The notes under the pieces were generated by a model. That model searched no databases. It saw only the letters and a list, made by a program, of their open reading frames with translations, and was not told the DNA's origin. A stretch of 59,662 nt of DNA from an uncultured Lachnospiraceae bacterium (GTDB lineage Bacteria; Bacillota; Clostridia; Lachnospirales; Lachnospiraceae): contig ONEK01000013.1 in NCBI GenBank assembly GCA_900316855.1, positions 1 to 59,662 on the forward strand. The letters are read 5' to 3'. Below are positions 50,133-59,662 of the stretch, piece by piece. Within the stretch, counting starts at the first letter, position 1. Each line of letters begins with the position of its first letter. The translations under genes were made by a program, and so were the position numbers.

Positions 50133-51659
50133 ATGGAATTAAAACCAGAGAAAATATCCGAGGTCATTCGCAGCCAGATCAAATACTATGAGAACGCGAT
50201 CATCCAGAATGAAACGGGAACGGTACTGACCGTCGGCGATGGCATTGCCAGCTGCAGCGGGCTTCAGAACTGCATGGCAGGCGAGCTTCTGGAATTTGCG
50301 GACGGCACTTATGGTATGGCGCAGAATCTGAATGAGAATACGGTTTCTGCGGTTCTGTTCGGCAGTGACACCGGAATCAGTGAGGGGCAGACCGTGAAGC
50401 GGACCGGCCGCGTGGTTTCGGTGCCGGTCGGCGATGCGATCATCGGCCGTGTCGTAAATGCGATCGGACAGCCGATCGACGGCAGCGGCCCGATCGACAC
50501 CAGCGAATTCCGGGCAGTAGAATCCCCTGCTCCCGGAATTATTGACCGGCAGCCGGTGAAAGAGCCGCTGCAGACAGGTATCAAGGCGATAGACTCCATG
50601 ATTCCGATCGGCCGCGGACAGCGTGAGCTGATTATCGGTGATCGTCAGACAGGCAAGACGACGATCGCGACAGATACGATCCTGAACCAGAAGGGCAAAG
50701 ATGTTATCTGCATCTACGTCGCAATCGGGCAGAAACGCTCCACGGTATCCAGCCTTGTGGAACGCCTTCGGGAAGGCGGAGCTATGGATTACAGCATCGT
50801 CGTGGCCGCAACTGCATCCGAACCGGCGCCGCTGCAGTACATCGCACCCTACGCAGGCTGTGCGATGGGCGAATATTACATGCATAAGGGGAAGCATGTT
50901 CTTATCATCTATGATGATCTGTCCAAGCATGCCGTTGCTTACCGTGCACTTTCCCTGCTGATCCGCAGACCGCCGGGACGTGAGGCTTATCCCGGTGATG
51001 TTTTCTATCTTCACTCAAGGCTTCTGGAACGTGCCGCGAAGCTGTCCGACGAAAAGGGCGGCGGTTCGCTGACAGCACTTCCGATCATCGAAACACAGGC
51101 GGGAGATGTTTCTGCCTATATTCCGACGAATGTCATTTCCATCACGGATGGACAGATCTTCCTCGAGACGGAGCTGTTCCACTCCGGAATCATGCCTGCC
51201 GTCAATCCCGGTATTTCGGTATCGCGAGTCGGCGGAAATGCACAGATCAAAGCGATGAAGAAGGTTGCGGGAACCCTGAAACTGGTATATTCCCAGTACC
51301 GTGATCTGCAGTCGTTTGCACAGTTCGGCTCCGACCTCGATGAGGATACGAAGGAGCGGCTGGCGCAGGGCGAGCGCATCGTGGAGGTTCTCAAGCAGAA
51401 AAACGGCTCTCCTGTTCCGGTTGAAAAACAGGTGGCGATTCTGTACGCGGTTGTCAACCGGTTTCTCACGGACGTTCCGGTTAAGAACATACACTCCTAT
51501 GAGCAGGGCCTCTACCGGTTCCTGGATGACAACCCGGATGGCATTGCAGCCATGAAGGGAATTCAGACGACCGGGAAGCTGGAGGGGGAGACGGAGGAAC
51601 ACCTGAAGTCCGCTCTGGATTCCTATACGAAAAAGTTTCTGGGTAACATCGCACAGTAA
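50133..51659 (+). CDS. F-type ATP synthase subunit alpha
   Basis: The 508-residue alpha subunit binds a regulatory nucleotide. It has an N-terminal beta barrel ([20 protein letters not shown]), Walker A GDRQTGKT (about 170-177), [34 protein letters not shown] (about 259-273) and [18 protein letters not shown] (about 362-379, the arginine-finger region). AAAAGGATG lies upstream of the ATG. Full length. Confidence 0.98.
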   Translation: MELKPEKISEVIRSQIKYYENAIIQNETGTVLTVGDGIASCSGLQNCMAGELLEFADGTYGMAQNLNENTVSAVLFGSDTGISEGQTVKRTGRVVSVPVGDAIIGRVVNAIGQPIDGSGPIDTSEFRAVESPAPGIIDRQPVKEPLQTGIKAIDSMIPIGRGQRELIIGDRQTGKTTIATDTILNQKGKDVICIYVAIGQKRSTVSSLVERLREGGAMDYSIVVAATASEPAPLQYIAPYAGCAMGEYYMHKGKHVLIIYDDLSKHAVAYRALSLLIRRPPGREAYPGDVFYLHSRLLERAAKLSDEKGGGSLTALPIIETQAGDVSAYIPTNVISITDGQIFLETELFHSGIMPAVNPGISVSRVGGNAQIKAMKKVAGTLKLVYSQYRDLQSFAQFGSDLDEDTKERLAQGERIVEVLKQKNGSPVPVEKQVAILYAVVNRFLTDVPVKNIHSYEQGLYRFLDDNPDGIAAMKGIQTTGKLEGETEEHLKSALDSYTKKFLGNIAQ

Positions 51660-51670
51660 AGGAGAAGACA

Positions 51671-52531
51671 ATGGCTGCAGCAAATATGAAAGCCGTCAAG
51701 CTCCGGATTAAAAGTGTCGAGAATACCATGCAGATCACGAAGGCGATGCAGCTCGTGGCCGCATCGAAGCTTCGTAAAGCCAAGGAAAAGGCAGATGAGA
51801 CAAAGCCGTATCTGGACACCCTGAAGGCCACGCTCACGGATATCGCCAACGGAAACACGGATTTTCAATCTCCTTATACGAAGGAAGGAACCAATGAGAA
51901 ATGGCTCTATATCGTGATTGCCGGTGACCGGGGACTGGCGGGTGGTTATAACGCCAATTTGTTCCGTTTCATGGATGCGCAGTCCCGCGGCCGCGACATC
52001 ACGGCACTTCCGCTTGGGAAGAAGGCGGTTGATTATCTGCGTCACAGGCAGATTCCGATCCTGACGGAGGAATTCGCCGAGGTTGGCAGTATTACGGTTT
52101 CCGATTGCTTTGAAATAGCCAGGCTGGTCTGCGCGGAATATCGAAAGGGCGAGTTCGGCCATGTCATGATGTGCTATACGAACTTTGTATCCATGCTGTC
52201 GCAGGTGCCGCAGGCGGTATCCATGCTGCCCCTGTCGGACTTCCGCAGCGGGGAGAATCCGCAGCAGGGCCCGCGCGACCTGATCCTGTATGAGCCGGAC
52301 TCGGAAACGGTCTTTAACGCCATCGCTCCGGAGTATCTGGCAGGCCTCGTGTACTCGAGCGTGAAGCTGTCCGTCGCCAGCGAGCTGGCGGCAAGACGCA
52401 CCGCAATGGAATCCGCAACGGATAATGCGGAAGAAATGATCAGCGATCTGAACCTGTATTACAACAGGGCACGTCAGGCAAGCATTACACAGGAAATTAC
52501 GGAGATTGTCGCAGGTGCGGAAGAGCCATGA
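51671..52531 (+). CDS. F-type ATP synthase subunit gamma
   Basis: The central shaft of the motor: 286 residues with N- and C-terminal coiled-coil helices. It starts MAAANMKAVKLRIKSVENTM with ITKAMQLVAASKLRKAKEK, has a central Rossmann-like domain (IVIAGDRGLAGGYNANLFR, about 78-96), and ends ELAARRTAMESATDNAEEMI and RQASITQEITEIVAGAEE, the family signature. AAAGGAG precedes the ATG. Confidence 0.96.
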   Translation: MAAANMKAVKLRIKSVENTMQITKAMQLVAASKLRKAKEKADETKPYLDTLKATLTDIANGNTDFQSPYTKEGTNEKWLYIVIAGDRGLAGGYNANLFRFMDAQSRGRDITALPLGKKAVDYLRHRQIPILTEEFAEVGSITVSDCFEIARLVCAEYRKGEFGHVMMCYTNFVSMLSQVPQAVSMLPLSDFRSGENPQQGPRDLILYEPDSETVFNAIAPEYLAGLVYSSVKLSVASELAARRTAMESATDNAEEMISDLNLYYNRARQASITQEITEIVAGAEEP

Positions 52532-52558
52532 CCGGTCTGCATCATATGTAAACTTTAG

Positions 52559-53968
<1,410 letters not shown>

Positions 53969-53995
53969 CCGGCTGCCGGGGGAAAGGAGAAAGCT

Positions 53996-54400
53996 ATGTC
54001 AGCATACGAGCTGCAGGTCGTCTCGGTAGACGGACTGGAATTTGACGGCGAAGTGCAGCGGGTGACACTGCGCACGATCGATGGCGATGTGGCGATCCTT
54101 GCCAGACACACAAATTACTGCACGGCAGTCGGTATGGGAACTGCGAAGGTCATTCTTCCGGACAACACGGAGCGCAGGGCGGCCTGCATCGGAGGGATGA
54201 TTTCCGTGATGAACGGGAAATGCCGGATCCTTCCCACGACGTGGGAATGGAGCAGCGAGATCGATGTGGAACGCGCGGAGCGCGCCAGGGACCGGGCAAA
54301 GGAGAAGCTTGCGGATGCCACACTTTCCCGGGAAGCCAGAGCCCACGCGCAGGCGAAGCTGTACAGGGCACTCGTCCGCCTGCAGTCCGCTGGTAAATAA
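53996..54400 (+). CDS. F-type ATP synthase subunit epsilon
   Basis: The 134-residue epsilon subunit couples rotor and shaft and can inhibit hydrolysis. An N-terminal beta sandwich (LQVVSVDGLEFDGEVQRVTL, TIDGDVAILARHTNYCTAVG) precedes a C-terminal helical hairpin rich in Ala, Arg and Glu (about 84-132), so the inhibitory helices are present. AAAGGAG lies upstream. It is the last standard gene of the atp operon; the next starts after 56 bp without a clear terminator. Confidence 0.95.
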   Translation: MSAYELQVVSVDGLEFDGEVQRVTLRTIDGDVAILARHTNYCTAVGMGTAKVILPDNTERRAACIGGMISVMNGKCRILPTTWEWSSEIDVERAERARDRAKEKLADATLSREARAHAQAKLYRALVRLQSAGK

Positions 54401-54456
54401 TCCGATCATATGGTAGAATCTACGCGTTTCCGGACAGGATCCGGGTAAGGTTCAAT

Positions 54457-57045
54457 ATGCGTAATACCATCCTTCGGATTGTCTATGCAATAGGAGTTTT
54501 TATCGTTACCGTTGTCCTGCTGGAGCTGTTTACAAACCATGACTCCACACAGACAACAGCTGAAATGTCAGATGCAGTGCTGCCGGTTGTATCCATGCAA
54601 AACGGCAGCACTGTTTTTAATGCGCTCCCGGGCTTCACGGAGCGGCGTGATCCGGGGCAGTACCGGGCTCCGGTGTCACCGGTCGGACCGGACCGGACGG
54701 TTCATTTCGCGGTGAACACCTATGGAAGAAAGGTAATTTCGCTGTCGTTTGAGGTCCGTGACCTTACCGGTACAAGATTGTTCGAGAAAGGCCGGATTGA
54801 ACCGCTTCCCGCGCCGGACAACAACACACTCGAAACCTCCGTCACATTTCAGAACCTGATTTCGACCGGGCAGGAATATCTGCTCGTTCTTCTCGTCTCT
54901 ACCCAGGACGCACAGGATATCACCTACTATACCCGTTTTTACTATTCCGAAGATGAAACCGCGGCGGCGGGTGCAATGGATGCCGTCGCATTCGCGCAGA
55001 GGTTCCATGAAAGCACGGTCACAGGACAGGACAGGGAAAATGTGGAACCCTATATCGAACCGGATGACACGCTTCCTGACACGGATTATTCCCGTGTATC
55101 CATTCATTCCAGCTACGAGATGATCACCTACGGCCAGCTCGCCCCGAATGAGGTCATGCCGGGAGTGTTCACTCTGCTGTCCGTCAACGGACGCACTTAT
55201 TCCCTCTCCTATCAGTGCAAGCTCGCTGTCTCAGCGGACGAAGGGATCTCCTACTATGACGTCACGGAGCAGTACCGCCTTTATCGGGCAGATGACCGCT
55301 TCCAGCTGATCGAATATGACCGGCAGATGCAGCAGATTTTTGATCCGGAGGCACAGGTCTACGCGCCGGACATGATTGAACTCGGGATCGGGACACCGCA
55401 GCAGGTAATGAGTTCCGATGACGGGGAAACTGTTGCGTTCATCAGTGACGGGAGGCTGTACGCATGCCACACCGCCAGAAACAGGCTGGCGGTCATCTAC
55501 TCGTTCGCGGACGCTGACAGCACGGATCCGCGCGAGAACAATCTCATGCATGATATGAGAATTCTCAGGGTGGGGGAAGGCGGCAATGTTGAGTTCCTTG
55601 TTTATGGCTACATGAACCGCGGCCAGCACGAAGGCAGGACGGGCGTTGCTGAATTTCTGTACAACAGCGAGTACCGGACGATTGAGGAGAAGACATTCAT
55701 CCCGTTTCAGGGATCATACGAGGTTCTGCGCGCCCAGATGGAACGGGGCAGCTATCTGTCACCTGAAAATGTGCTGTACCTGACAGTCGACGACACTCTG
55801 TACGAGGTGGACCTTGCGGGCGAAACAACCCGCGTACTGGAGCCGGATCTGGCCGCCAGCGGCGGGATGGAATCTTACGAGGGCAGGATGATTGCAAGGC
55901 TCGAGACGACGGAAGGGAAGGCAACCGGCAATATTGTACTGACGGATCTGTCGGACCGCTCGCAGCAGCTCATACGCGCGGAGGACGGGGAATACCTGTC
56001 GCCGCTGGGATTTATCGGAAACGACCTCATCTACGGAATTTCCAGAAACGCGGATGCGGTCACAGATGCCTTCGGAGACATATTCTGTCCGATGTACAGC
56101 CTCCGGATTGTCAGCCCCGATCTGGAGCAGCTGGAGAATTATGACCAGTCGCCTCTGTATATCTCCGGTGTTGACGTAGGCGAGAGCCAGATCACGATTC
56201 ACCGTGTCCTGCAGAGCAGGGAGGAAGCCTCCGGCGGACTGACCTATCAGCCTTCAACGGATGACCAGATCGTATCCCGGAATGAGGGTGCGCAGCAGGA
56301 GAACCCCCTGCTTGCTTCCCGCAGTGATGAGCTGCGGCTGAATGTCACGGATCTTGCCGCCGACGGGCTGGACCCGGATGAGGTGAGACTCGTATTGCCT
56401 AAGGAAGTCCTGTATGAGCGCGGCCGGGAGATTACGGTTGTTAATTCCGGTACAGATCGTACAGACAGGAAACAGGAAAGGTACTATATCTATTCGCTGT
56501 ATGGGTTCCTTGGCTGTACTTCGGACCTGTCAGACGCGGTTCTCACAGCGCAGCAGACGGACGGCGCAGTGACGGATGCACGGGGCAGTACAGTCTGGTG
56601 GAAACCGGTCAGCGATGAGGCCAGGATCACCTCCCTGCCGGAGGAAGAGGTGAATGCCGATCCCGATTCCGTGAGTGCCTGCCTGAAGATGATTGCAAAG
56701 CTGGAAGGGTCCGCGGCAGAGGTCAGCCCTGCGGACAAAAGACCTGCGAAGGAGCGTCTCCTGGAGATCGCAGACAGCAGCATTGTGCTGGATCTTTCGG
56801 GTCTTGAGCTTGCACAGATCGAATGCTATATCGAACGGGGAACGCCGGTGCTGGCAGCGACAGGCAGGGAATCTGCTGTCCTGATTACGGGCTACACACC
56901 GGATTCCATCACCGTGATGGATCCCGCTGCAGGCAGTATCCATACTCTCCGCATGGACACGGCGGAGCAGATATTCCACACCAGCGGCGGTAAATTCCTG
57001 TGTTATATCCATTCCGGCGCGGATGTGGACTCCGCCATGCCGTAA
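54457..57045 (+). CDS. Large membrane-anchored extracytoplasmic protein with C39-like tail, function unknown
   Basis: The function of this 862-residue protein is not recognised. One N-terminal signal-anchor helix (about 5-25) precedes a long beta-rich extracytoplasmic part. Residues about 340-560 look like repeated propeller blades (MSSDDGETVAFISDGRLYA, YLSPENVLYLTVDDTLYEVD). The last 130 residues resemble a C39-like papain fold: a Cys in SVSACLKMIAKLEG (about 741-754), then ERGTPVLAATGRESAVLITG and DSITVMDPAAGSI. Where active enzymes carry His before the VLxTGY strand, this has Ser, so it is probably inactive. TGGTAGAAT at 54411-54419 may be an extended -10. It follows atpC. Confidence 0.7.
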   Translation: MRNTILRIVYAIGVFIVTVVLLELFTNHDSTQTTAEMSDAVLPVVSMQNGSTVFNALPGFTERRDPGQYRAPVSPVGPDRTVHFAVNTYGRKVISLSFEVRDLTGTRLFEKGRIEPLPAPDNNTLETSVTFQNLISTGQEYLLVLLVSTQDAQDITYYTRFYYSEDETAAAGAMDAVAFAQRFHESTVTGQDRENVEPYIEPDDTLPDTDYSRVSIHSSYEMITYGQLAPNEVMPGVFTLLSVNGRTYSLSYQCKLAVSADEGISYYDVTEQYRLYRADDRFQLIEYDRQMQQIFDPEAQVYAPDMIELGIGTPQQVMSSDDGETVAFISDGRLYACHTARNRLAVIYSFADADSTDPRENNLMHDMRILRVGEGGNVEFLVYGYMNRGQHEGRTGVAEFLYNSEYRTIEEKTFIPFQGSYEVLRAQMERGSYLSPENVLYLTVDDTLYEVDLAGETTRVLEPDLAASGGMESYEGRMIARLETTEGKATGNIVLTDLSDRSQQLIRAEDGEYLSPLGFIGNDLIYGISRNADAVTDAFGDIFCPMYSLRIVSPDLEQLENYDQSPLYISGVDVGESQITIHRVLQSREEASGGLTYQPSTDDQIVSRNEGAQQENPLLASRSDELRLNVTDLAADGLDPDEVRLVLPKEVLYERGREITVVNSGTDRTDRKQERYYIYSLYGFLGCTSDLSDAVLTAQQTDGAVTDARGSTVWWKPVSDEARITSLPEEEVNADPDSVSACLKMIAKLEGSAAEVSPADKRPAKERLLEIADSSIVLDLSGLELAQIECYIERGTPVLAATGRESAVLITGYTPDSITVMDPAAGSIHTLRMDTAEQIFHTSGGKFLCYIHSGADVDSAMP

Positions 57046-57049
57046 CAGA

Positions 57050-58069
57050 TCAGGCTTTCTCCCAGGTAAAAACCGATGCGTCCGGAAGGAGTTCCCGGAT
57101 CTTCCGGATGGCATATTGTTCCATGTCCTGCTCCACGGCGGCGGGGTAATGATAATATCCCCCATCCTGTTCAAACGGATATTGAACGAGCGCGGAGTGA
57201 GGGAGAGACTGCCGCAGGTTTTTCAGGTAGCTTCCGGAAATTCTGAAGCTGCCGACACTGAAATCCCTGACGAGGGACAGATCTATTTCATTGCTCAGCG
57301 CGCGGAACAACGCGTCATAGCTCTCCTGCCATCCGGGAAACCAGATCATGGGGTCCAGGCACAGCCGTACGGGAAAACCGTGGCGGAGAGCAGATTGTGC
57401 CGAAGAAAGGCGTGCGTGCAGATCCGGTGTCCCGTGTTCCCATCGTGCAATCACATCTTCCGGAGAGAGTGTCATAGCCAGAATGAAGCGCGGGCAGGGG
57501 CATAACCGGTCCCACAGATCCGTGCGCGCACACTTTGTCCGAAGTTCCACGGTCAGTCCTGCAAGGCTGAGAACCTGTTCGTTCCACTCCTGCACATAAC
57601 CTGTCATATCCTCCAGCGCCAGGAGATCCGTATCATAGGAAATGCACAGATAAACAGGGAACTGTGCGAGCAGCTGCCGGATCTTCCGGTAAGTCTCCCC
57701 GGAATTGACAAAGACCACGATATTGCCGGAAGGATACATTCCCTTCAGGTAACAGTATTCACAGTCATAAAGGCAGTTCATGACCATGGAGGTGTAATAG
57801 AAATGCTCGTTCCCGAAATCCTGGCAGACAGGAGCGCCCGGGAAAACACGTTCACCATTTCCGGCAGCCAGAATCAGGTTCTGATGCGCATGCTGCAGCA
57901 CAGGATCCTGCCGTCTGCGATTGAAAACATCCTTGTAATGCCGGATCGGGATGATGCAGGCATCGGGAAAACGGGAGAGGATACGGCGGGTTCTGTCGGT
58001 ATCAAGAACCTCCTCCTCCACATAAATATGCCGGAATCGTTCCGGTTGTAAGGGTATTCTGCAATTCAT
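57050..58069 (-). CDS. Spore photoproduct lyase family radical SAM protein
   Basis: SplB repairs the spore photoproduct (a thymine dimer) in germinating spores. The 339-residue protein has the radical SAM cluster motif CLYDCEYCYLKGMYPSGN (Cys99, Cys103 and Cys106, C-x3-C-x2-C), the N-terminal YVEEEVLDTDRTRRIL, and NLILAAGNGERVFPG typical of the family. Cys142 in VYLCISYDTDLLAL is placed like the catalytic thiyl Cys141 of the Bacillus enzyme, an alignment made by eye. ATG 58069 lies inside the end of the upstream MTAN-like gene, with AAAGAAG upstream. Its stop lies four bases from the converging plus-strand gene. Confidence 0.88.
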   Translation of the reverse strand: MNCRIPLQPERFRHIYVEEEVLDTDRTRRILSRFPDACIIPIRHYKDVFNRRRQDPVLQHAHQNLILAAGNGERVFPGAPVCQDFGNEHFYYTSMVMNCLYDCEYCYLKGMYPSGNIVVFVNSGETYRKIRQLLAQFPVYLCISYDTDLLALEDMTGYVQEWNEQVLSLAGLTVELRTKCARTDLWDRLCPCPRFILAMTLSPEDVIARWEHGTPDLHARLSSAQSALRHGFPVRLCLDPMIWFPGWQESYDALFRALSNEIDLSLVRDFSVGSFRISGSYLKNLRQSLPHSALVQYPFEQDGGYYHYPAAVEQDMEQYAIRKIRELLPDASVFTWEKA

Positions 58070-58925
58070 CGAGGATCTTCTTTCCGCTTCTTCTGTCCGG
58101 TACAGGGAGTCTTCCGGATTCCCGCAGGGAACGGATCCATGCCTGAACAGGGAAATCTGCAAGGACAGCATACCGTACAAGCTGCTGACACTGCACCCTC
58201 ATGGCGGCGGAAGTCAGCAGACTATCCGCAAGGATGTCCGAGATATACCGGATCTCTTCTTCTGCGGCGGCATTCCCGGGGTGATCTGCAAATGAGTGCT
58301 GAAGCTGCGCAAGATATTCCGCGGCGGCGGGAAGCACGGCTTCTGCCTGCCGCTTAAGTTTGCTTTTGTCCGGAAGCTGCTCTCCGTAATCGGAAACATA
58401 TTTCAGGAACTGCATCTGATGGGGGCCCAGATAGTGCCCTCCCGCTTCAGCGATTGCACCCGCTTCCATGTCATGAAGGCGGGCGGCTCTGTCCTGCGCA
58501 CAGCCTCCGGACACAGACCCGCGGTAAACAGAGGAGGAAGTCACAAGATCCGCCTCCGGCAGGCAGGAGGAAGTCATGAGATCCGGGTAGAAGCTTCTGC
58601 CGCTCCAGGCGCTTGTGACTTTCCGGCACAGATAAAGGGAATCTGCGGGAGCAGGCGGATCCGGCTCCGCAGCGCAGGAACCGAAATTGACGAGCAGAAC
58701 CTGCGGATATGCCGCTTCCGCCTCCAGCTTTTCCAGGACAGCGCCCGTACAGGCTGCCGCCTGGATCGGACCGGCACCGGTGACGGTCACCACAAGGGGC
58801 AGATCTTCCGCGCGGAACTGCTGGTAGGCTCTCAGGCCGGTCCGCTTCATCCTGTAATGCTCCACGAGCGGACTGGCTTCCGGATAAAGGGCACAGAACA
58901 GCAGAATGATCGGATTTGATATCAT
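58002..58925 (-). CDS. MTA/SAH nucleosidase-like (nucleoside phosphorylase fold) protein
   Basis: This 307-residue protein begins with a strand-rich half like 5'-methylthioadenosine/S-adenosylhomocysteine nucleosidases: ILLFCALYPEASPLVEHY, TVTGAGPIQAAAC, LLVNFGSCAA and HDMEAGAIAEAG (the family DMEGAAIA, Glu for ribose). About 110 helical C-terminal residues are extra. It overlaps splB by 68 bases on the same strand, so they are co-translated. Radical SAM enzymes release 5'-deoxyadenosine, which MTAN-type enzymes can cleave. ATG 58925 is used; TTG 58943 is possible. The ribosome site is weak. Confidence 0.8.
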   Translation of the reverse strand: MISNPIILLFCALYPEASPLVEHYRMKRTGLRAYQQFRAEDLPLVVTVTGAGPIQAAACTGAVLEKLEAEAAYPQVLLVNFGSCAAEPDPPAPADSLYLCRKVTSAWSGRSFYPDLMTSSCLPEADLVTSSSVYRGSVSGGCAQDRAARLHDMEAGAIAEAGGHYLGPHQMQFLKYVSDYGEQLPDKSKLKRQAEAVLPAAAEYLAQLQHSFADHPGNAAAEEEIRYISDILADSLLTSAAMRVQCQQLVRYAVLADFPVQAWIRSLRESGRLPVPDRRSGKKILDELQNTLTTGTIPAYLCGGGGS

Positions 58926-58948
58926 TTCAGACGTAAGGCTCAACCTCT

Positions 58949-59482
58949 TCAGGAAATTTCCCTGTGGAACGAATGATGGCCGGATCGATGCGTATGGCCT
59001 CCCCCGCCCAGCATCCGCTGCAGCGTCTGCTGATCCTGTGCCGCATGCATCATGGCGGCCCGTACCACGGGGAAAGCGTGATAGCGCGCGATAAATTCCG
59101 GCAGCTGTGTGAGAAAGACACCGGATGTTACCGAGGCGTCCGTTACTGCATCGTGAAAATGTTCATCCCCGGAAGCAATTCCCGCAAGCGCAGCGGCATG
59201 CTCCAGTGTCATGGAGGATTTCAGACCGAACAGATACTGGAGGATGACCTGTGTATCAACGAGACGATCATTCTGAAGACACGCAGGCGGTGCGGTGTGC
59301 TGCCGTTCAAAGGCAAGCCGCAGGATTTCAATGTCGGCAAGGACGGCATGACCGCAGATGAGATCGGCATCCTGCAGGAACGATGCAATGTCACGGACAG
59401 CCTCGCGTTCCGGGATCCCGCTGGCTGCCAGGAACCGGTCGGTGAATCCGGTCACACGGGCAACATAAGGGGTGAGCCGCAC
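58949..59482 (-). CDS. Truncated DnaQ-family 3'-5' exonuclease (probable pseudogene)
   Basis: The visible part matches DnaQ-like exonucleases: LTPYVARVTGFTDRFLAAS (family consensus about VxxLTGIT), GHAVLADIEILRLAF with ExoII Asp, and HFHDAVTDASVT with ExoIII His and Asp. The first metal motif (DxE) that should lie about 40-50 residues earlier is missing. The frame is open back only to a TAA at 59570-59572, where ILLQLRDGSWQKLHEYST still fits the family, and no good start or ribosome site exists; GTG 59482 is only nominal. It may be inactive. It precedes the MTAN-like gene by a few bases. Confidence 0.6.
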   Translation of the reverse strand: MRLTPYVARVTGFTDRFLAASGIPEREAVRDIASFLQDADLICGHAVLADIEILRLAFERQHTAPPACLQNDRLVDTQVILQYLFGLKSSMTLEHAAALAGIASGDEHFHDAVTDASVTSGVFLTQLPEFIARYHAFPVVRAAMMHAAQDQQTLQRMLGGGGHTHRSGHHSFHREIS

Positions 59483-59592
59483 ACCGTGCGGGAGCTTTAC
59501 ATAGGTGGAATACTCGTGCAGTTTCTGCCAGGAACCATCGCGAAGCTGTAGAAGGATTCCTGCAAATCTTTAAGGAAAGAATCGAAGTTGTG

Positions 59593-59637
59593 ATGAGAGA
59601 AGAAACATCTTCATCAGGAAGATGTTTCTTCTCTCAT
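59593..59637. terminator. Long perfect hairpin, possible terminator
   Basis: Arms GAGAGAAGAAACATCTTC (59595-59612) and GAAGATGTTTCTTCTCTC (59618-59635) are exact complements, extended by two more pairs to 59593/59637, with loop ATCAG. Short U-rich tracts follow on the plus side (CTATTTCGATTTTTCC), so it could end a plus-strand transcript or one entering from beyond the window. Confidence 0.55.
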
Positions 59638-59662
59638 TGCTATTTCGATTTTTCCGGGTTGA

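Overview
The window looks like a chromosomal segment of a spore-forming, anaerobic, moderately high-GC member of the Clostridia, most likely Lachnospiraceae. This is inferred from gene content and order: pyruvate:ferredoxin oxidoreductase beside a 2[4Fe-4S] ferredoxin, a FeoA-FeoA-FeoB-Cys-rich iron operon, xpaC-telA, the Firmicutes blocks rpsF-ssb-rpsR and gdpP-rplI-dnaB, MecA, a spore photoproduct lyase and a sua5-rpiB-upp-dCMP deaminase run leading into an F-type ATP synthase operon. No rRNA, phage, insertion sequence or CRISPR array was seen. One tRNA is present, tRNA-Pro(CGG) on the minus strand.

Layout. 1-3.8 kb: a palindromic structured repeat, two tandem micro-ORFs on the minus strand, a C_GCAxxG_C_C redox protein and the XpaC/TelA pair. 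3.8-7.2 kb: repeat-rich intergenic DNA, a TTAGTTA-rich promoter and the Feo iron(II) uptake operon. 7.2-10.5 kb (minus strand): D-lactate dehydrogenase family enzyme, a 3-copy tandem repeat, tRNA-Pro, a Nudix hydrolase and a DegV protein. 10.7-24.1 kb (plus): an RlmI-type rRNA methyltransferase, then galactokinase running by stop/start overlap into an exopolysaccharide locus. That locus has a polyprenyl-phosphate sugar transferase, a Wzz-like protein, an EpsG-type polymerase and seven glycosyltransferases, but no flippase. 24.1-36 kb: ilvE, a sirtuin, rpsF-ssb-rpsR, a domain-permuted GH3 glucosidase, gdpP-rplI-dnaB and a DUF6056 membrane protein. 36-41.3 kb (minus): ferredoxin, nifJ with a CcpA-like cre site, and mecA. 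41.3-42.1 kb has no convincing gene. 42.1-57 kb (plus): a GH18-like membrane-anchored protein, sua5/tsaC, rpiB, upp, dCMP deaminase, atpZ-I-B-E-F-H-A-G-D-C and a large unknown extracytoplasmic protein. 57-59.6 kb (minus): spore photoproduct lyase, an MTA/SAH-nucleosidase-like protein and a truncated DnaQ-family exonuclease.

How it fits together. PFOR and ferredoxin generate reduced ferredoxin. The ATP synthase c subunit carries two carboxylates (Glu34 and Glu67), a pattern described for Na+-driven rotors, which suggests sodium bioenergetics. The Feo system would supply iron for the Fe-S enzymes. The EPS locus builds a surface polysaccharide. SplB with an MTAN-like protein fits UV repair in germinating spores, the nucleosidase plausibly clearing 5'-deoxyadenosine. 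The least explained parts are the dispersed TGACATA-ended structured repeats, the micro-ORFs, the repeat arrays and the 0.8 kb non-coding stretch before the GH18 protein.
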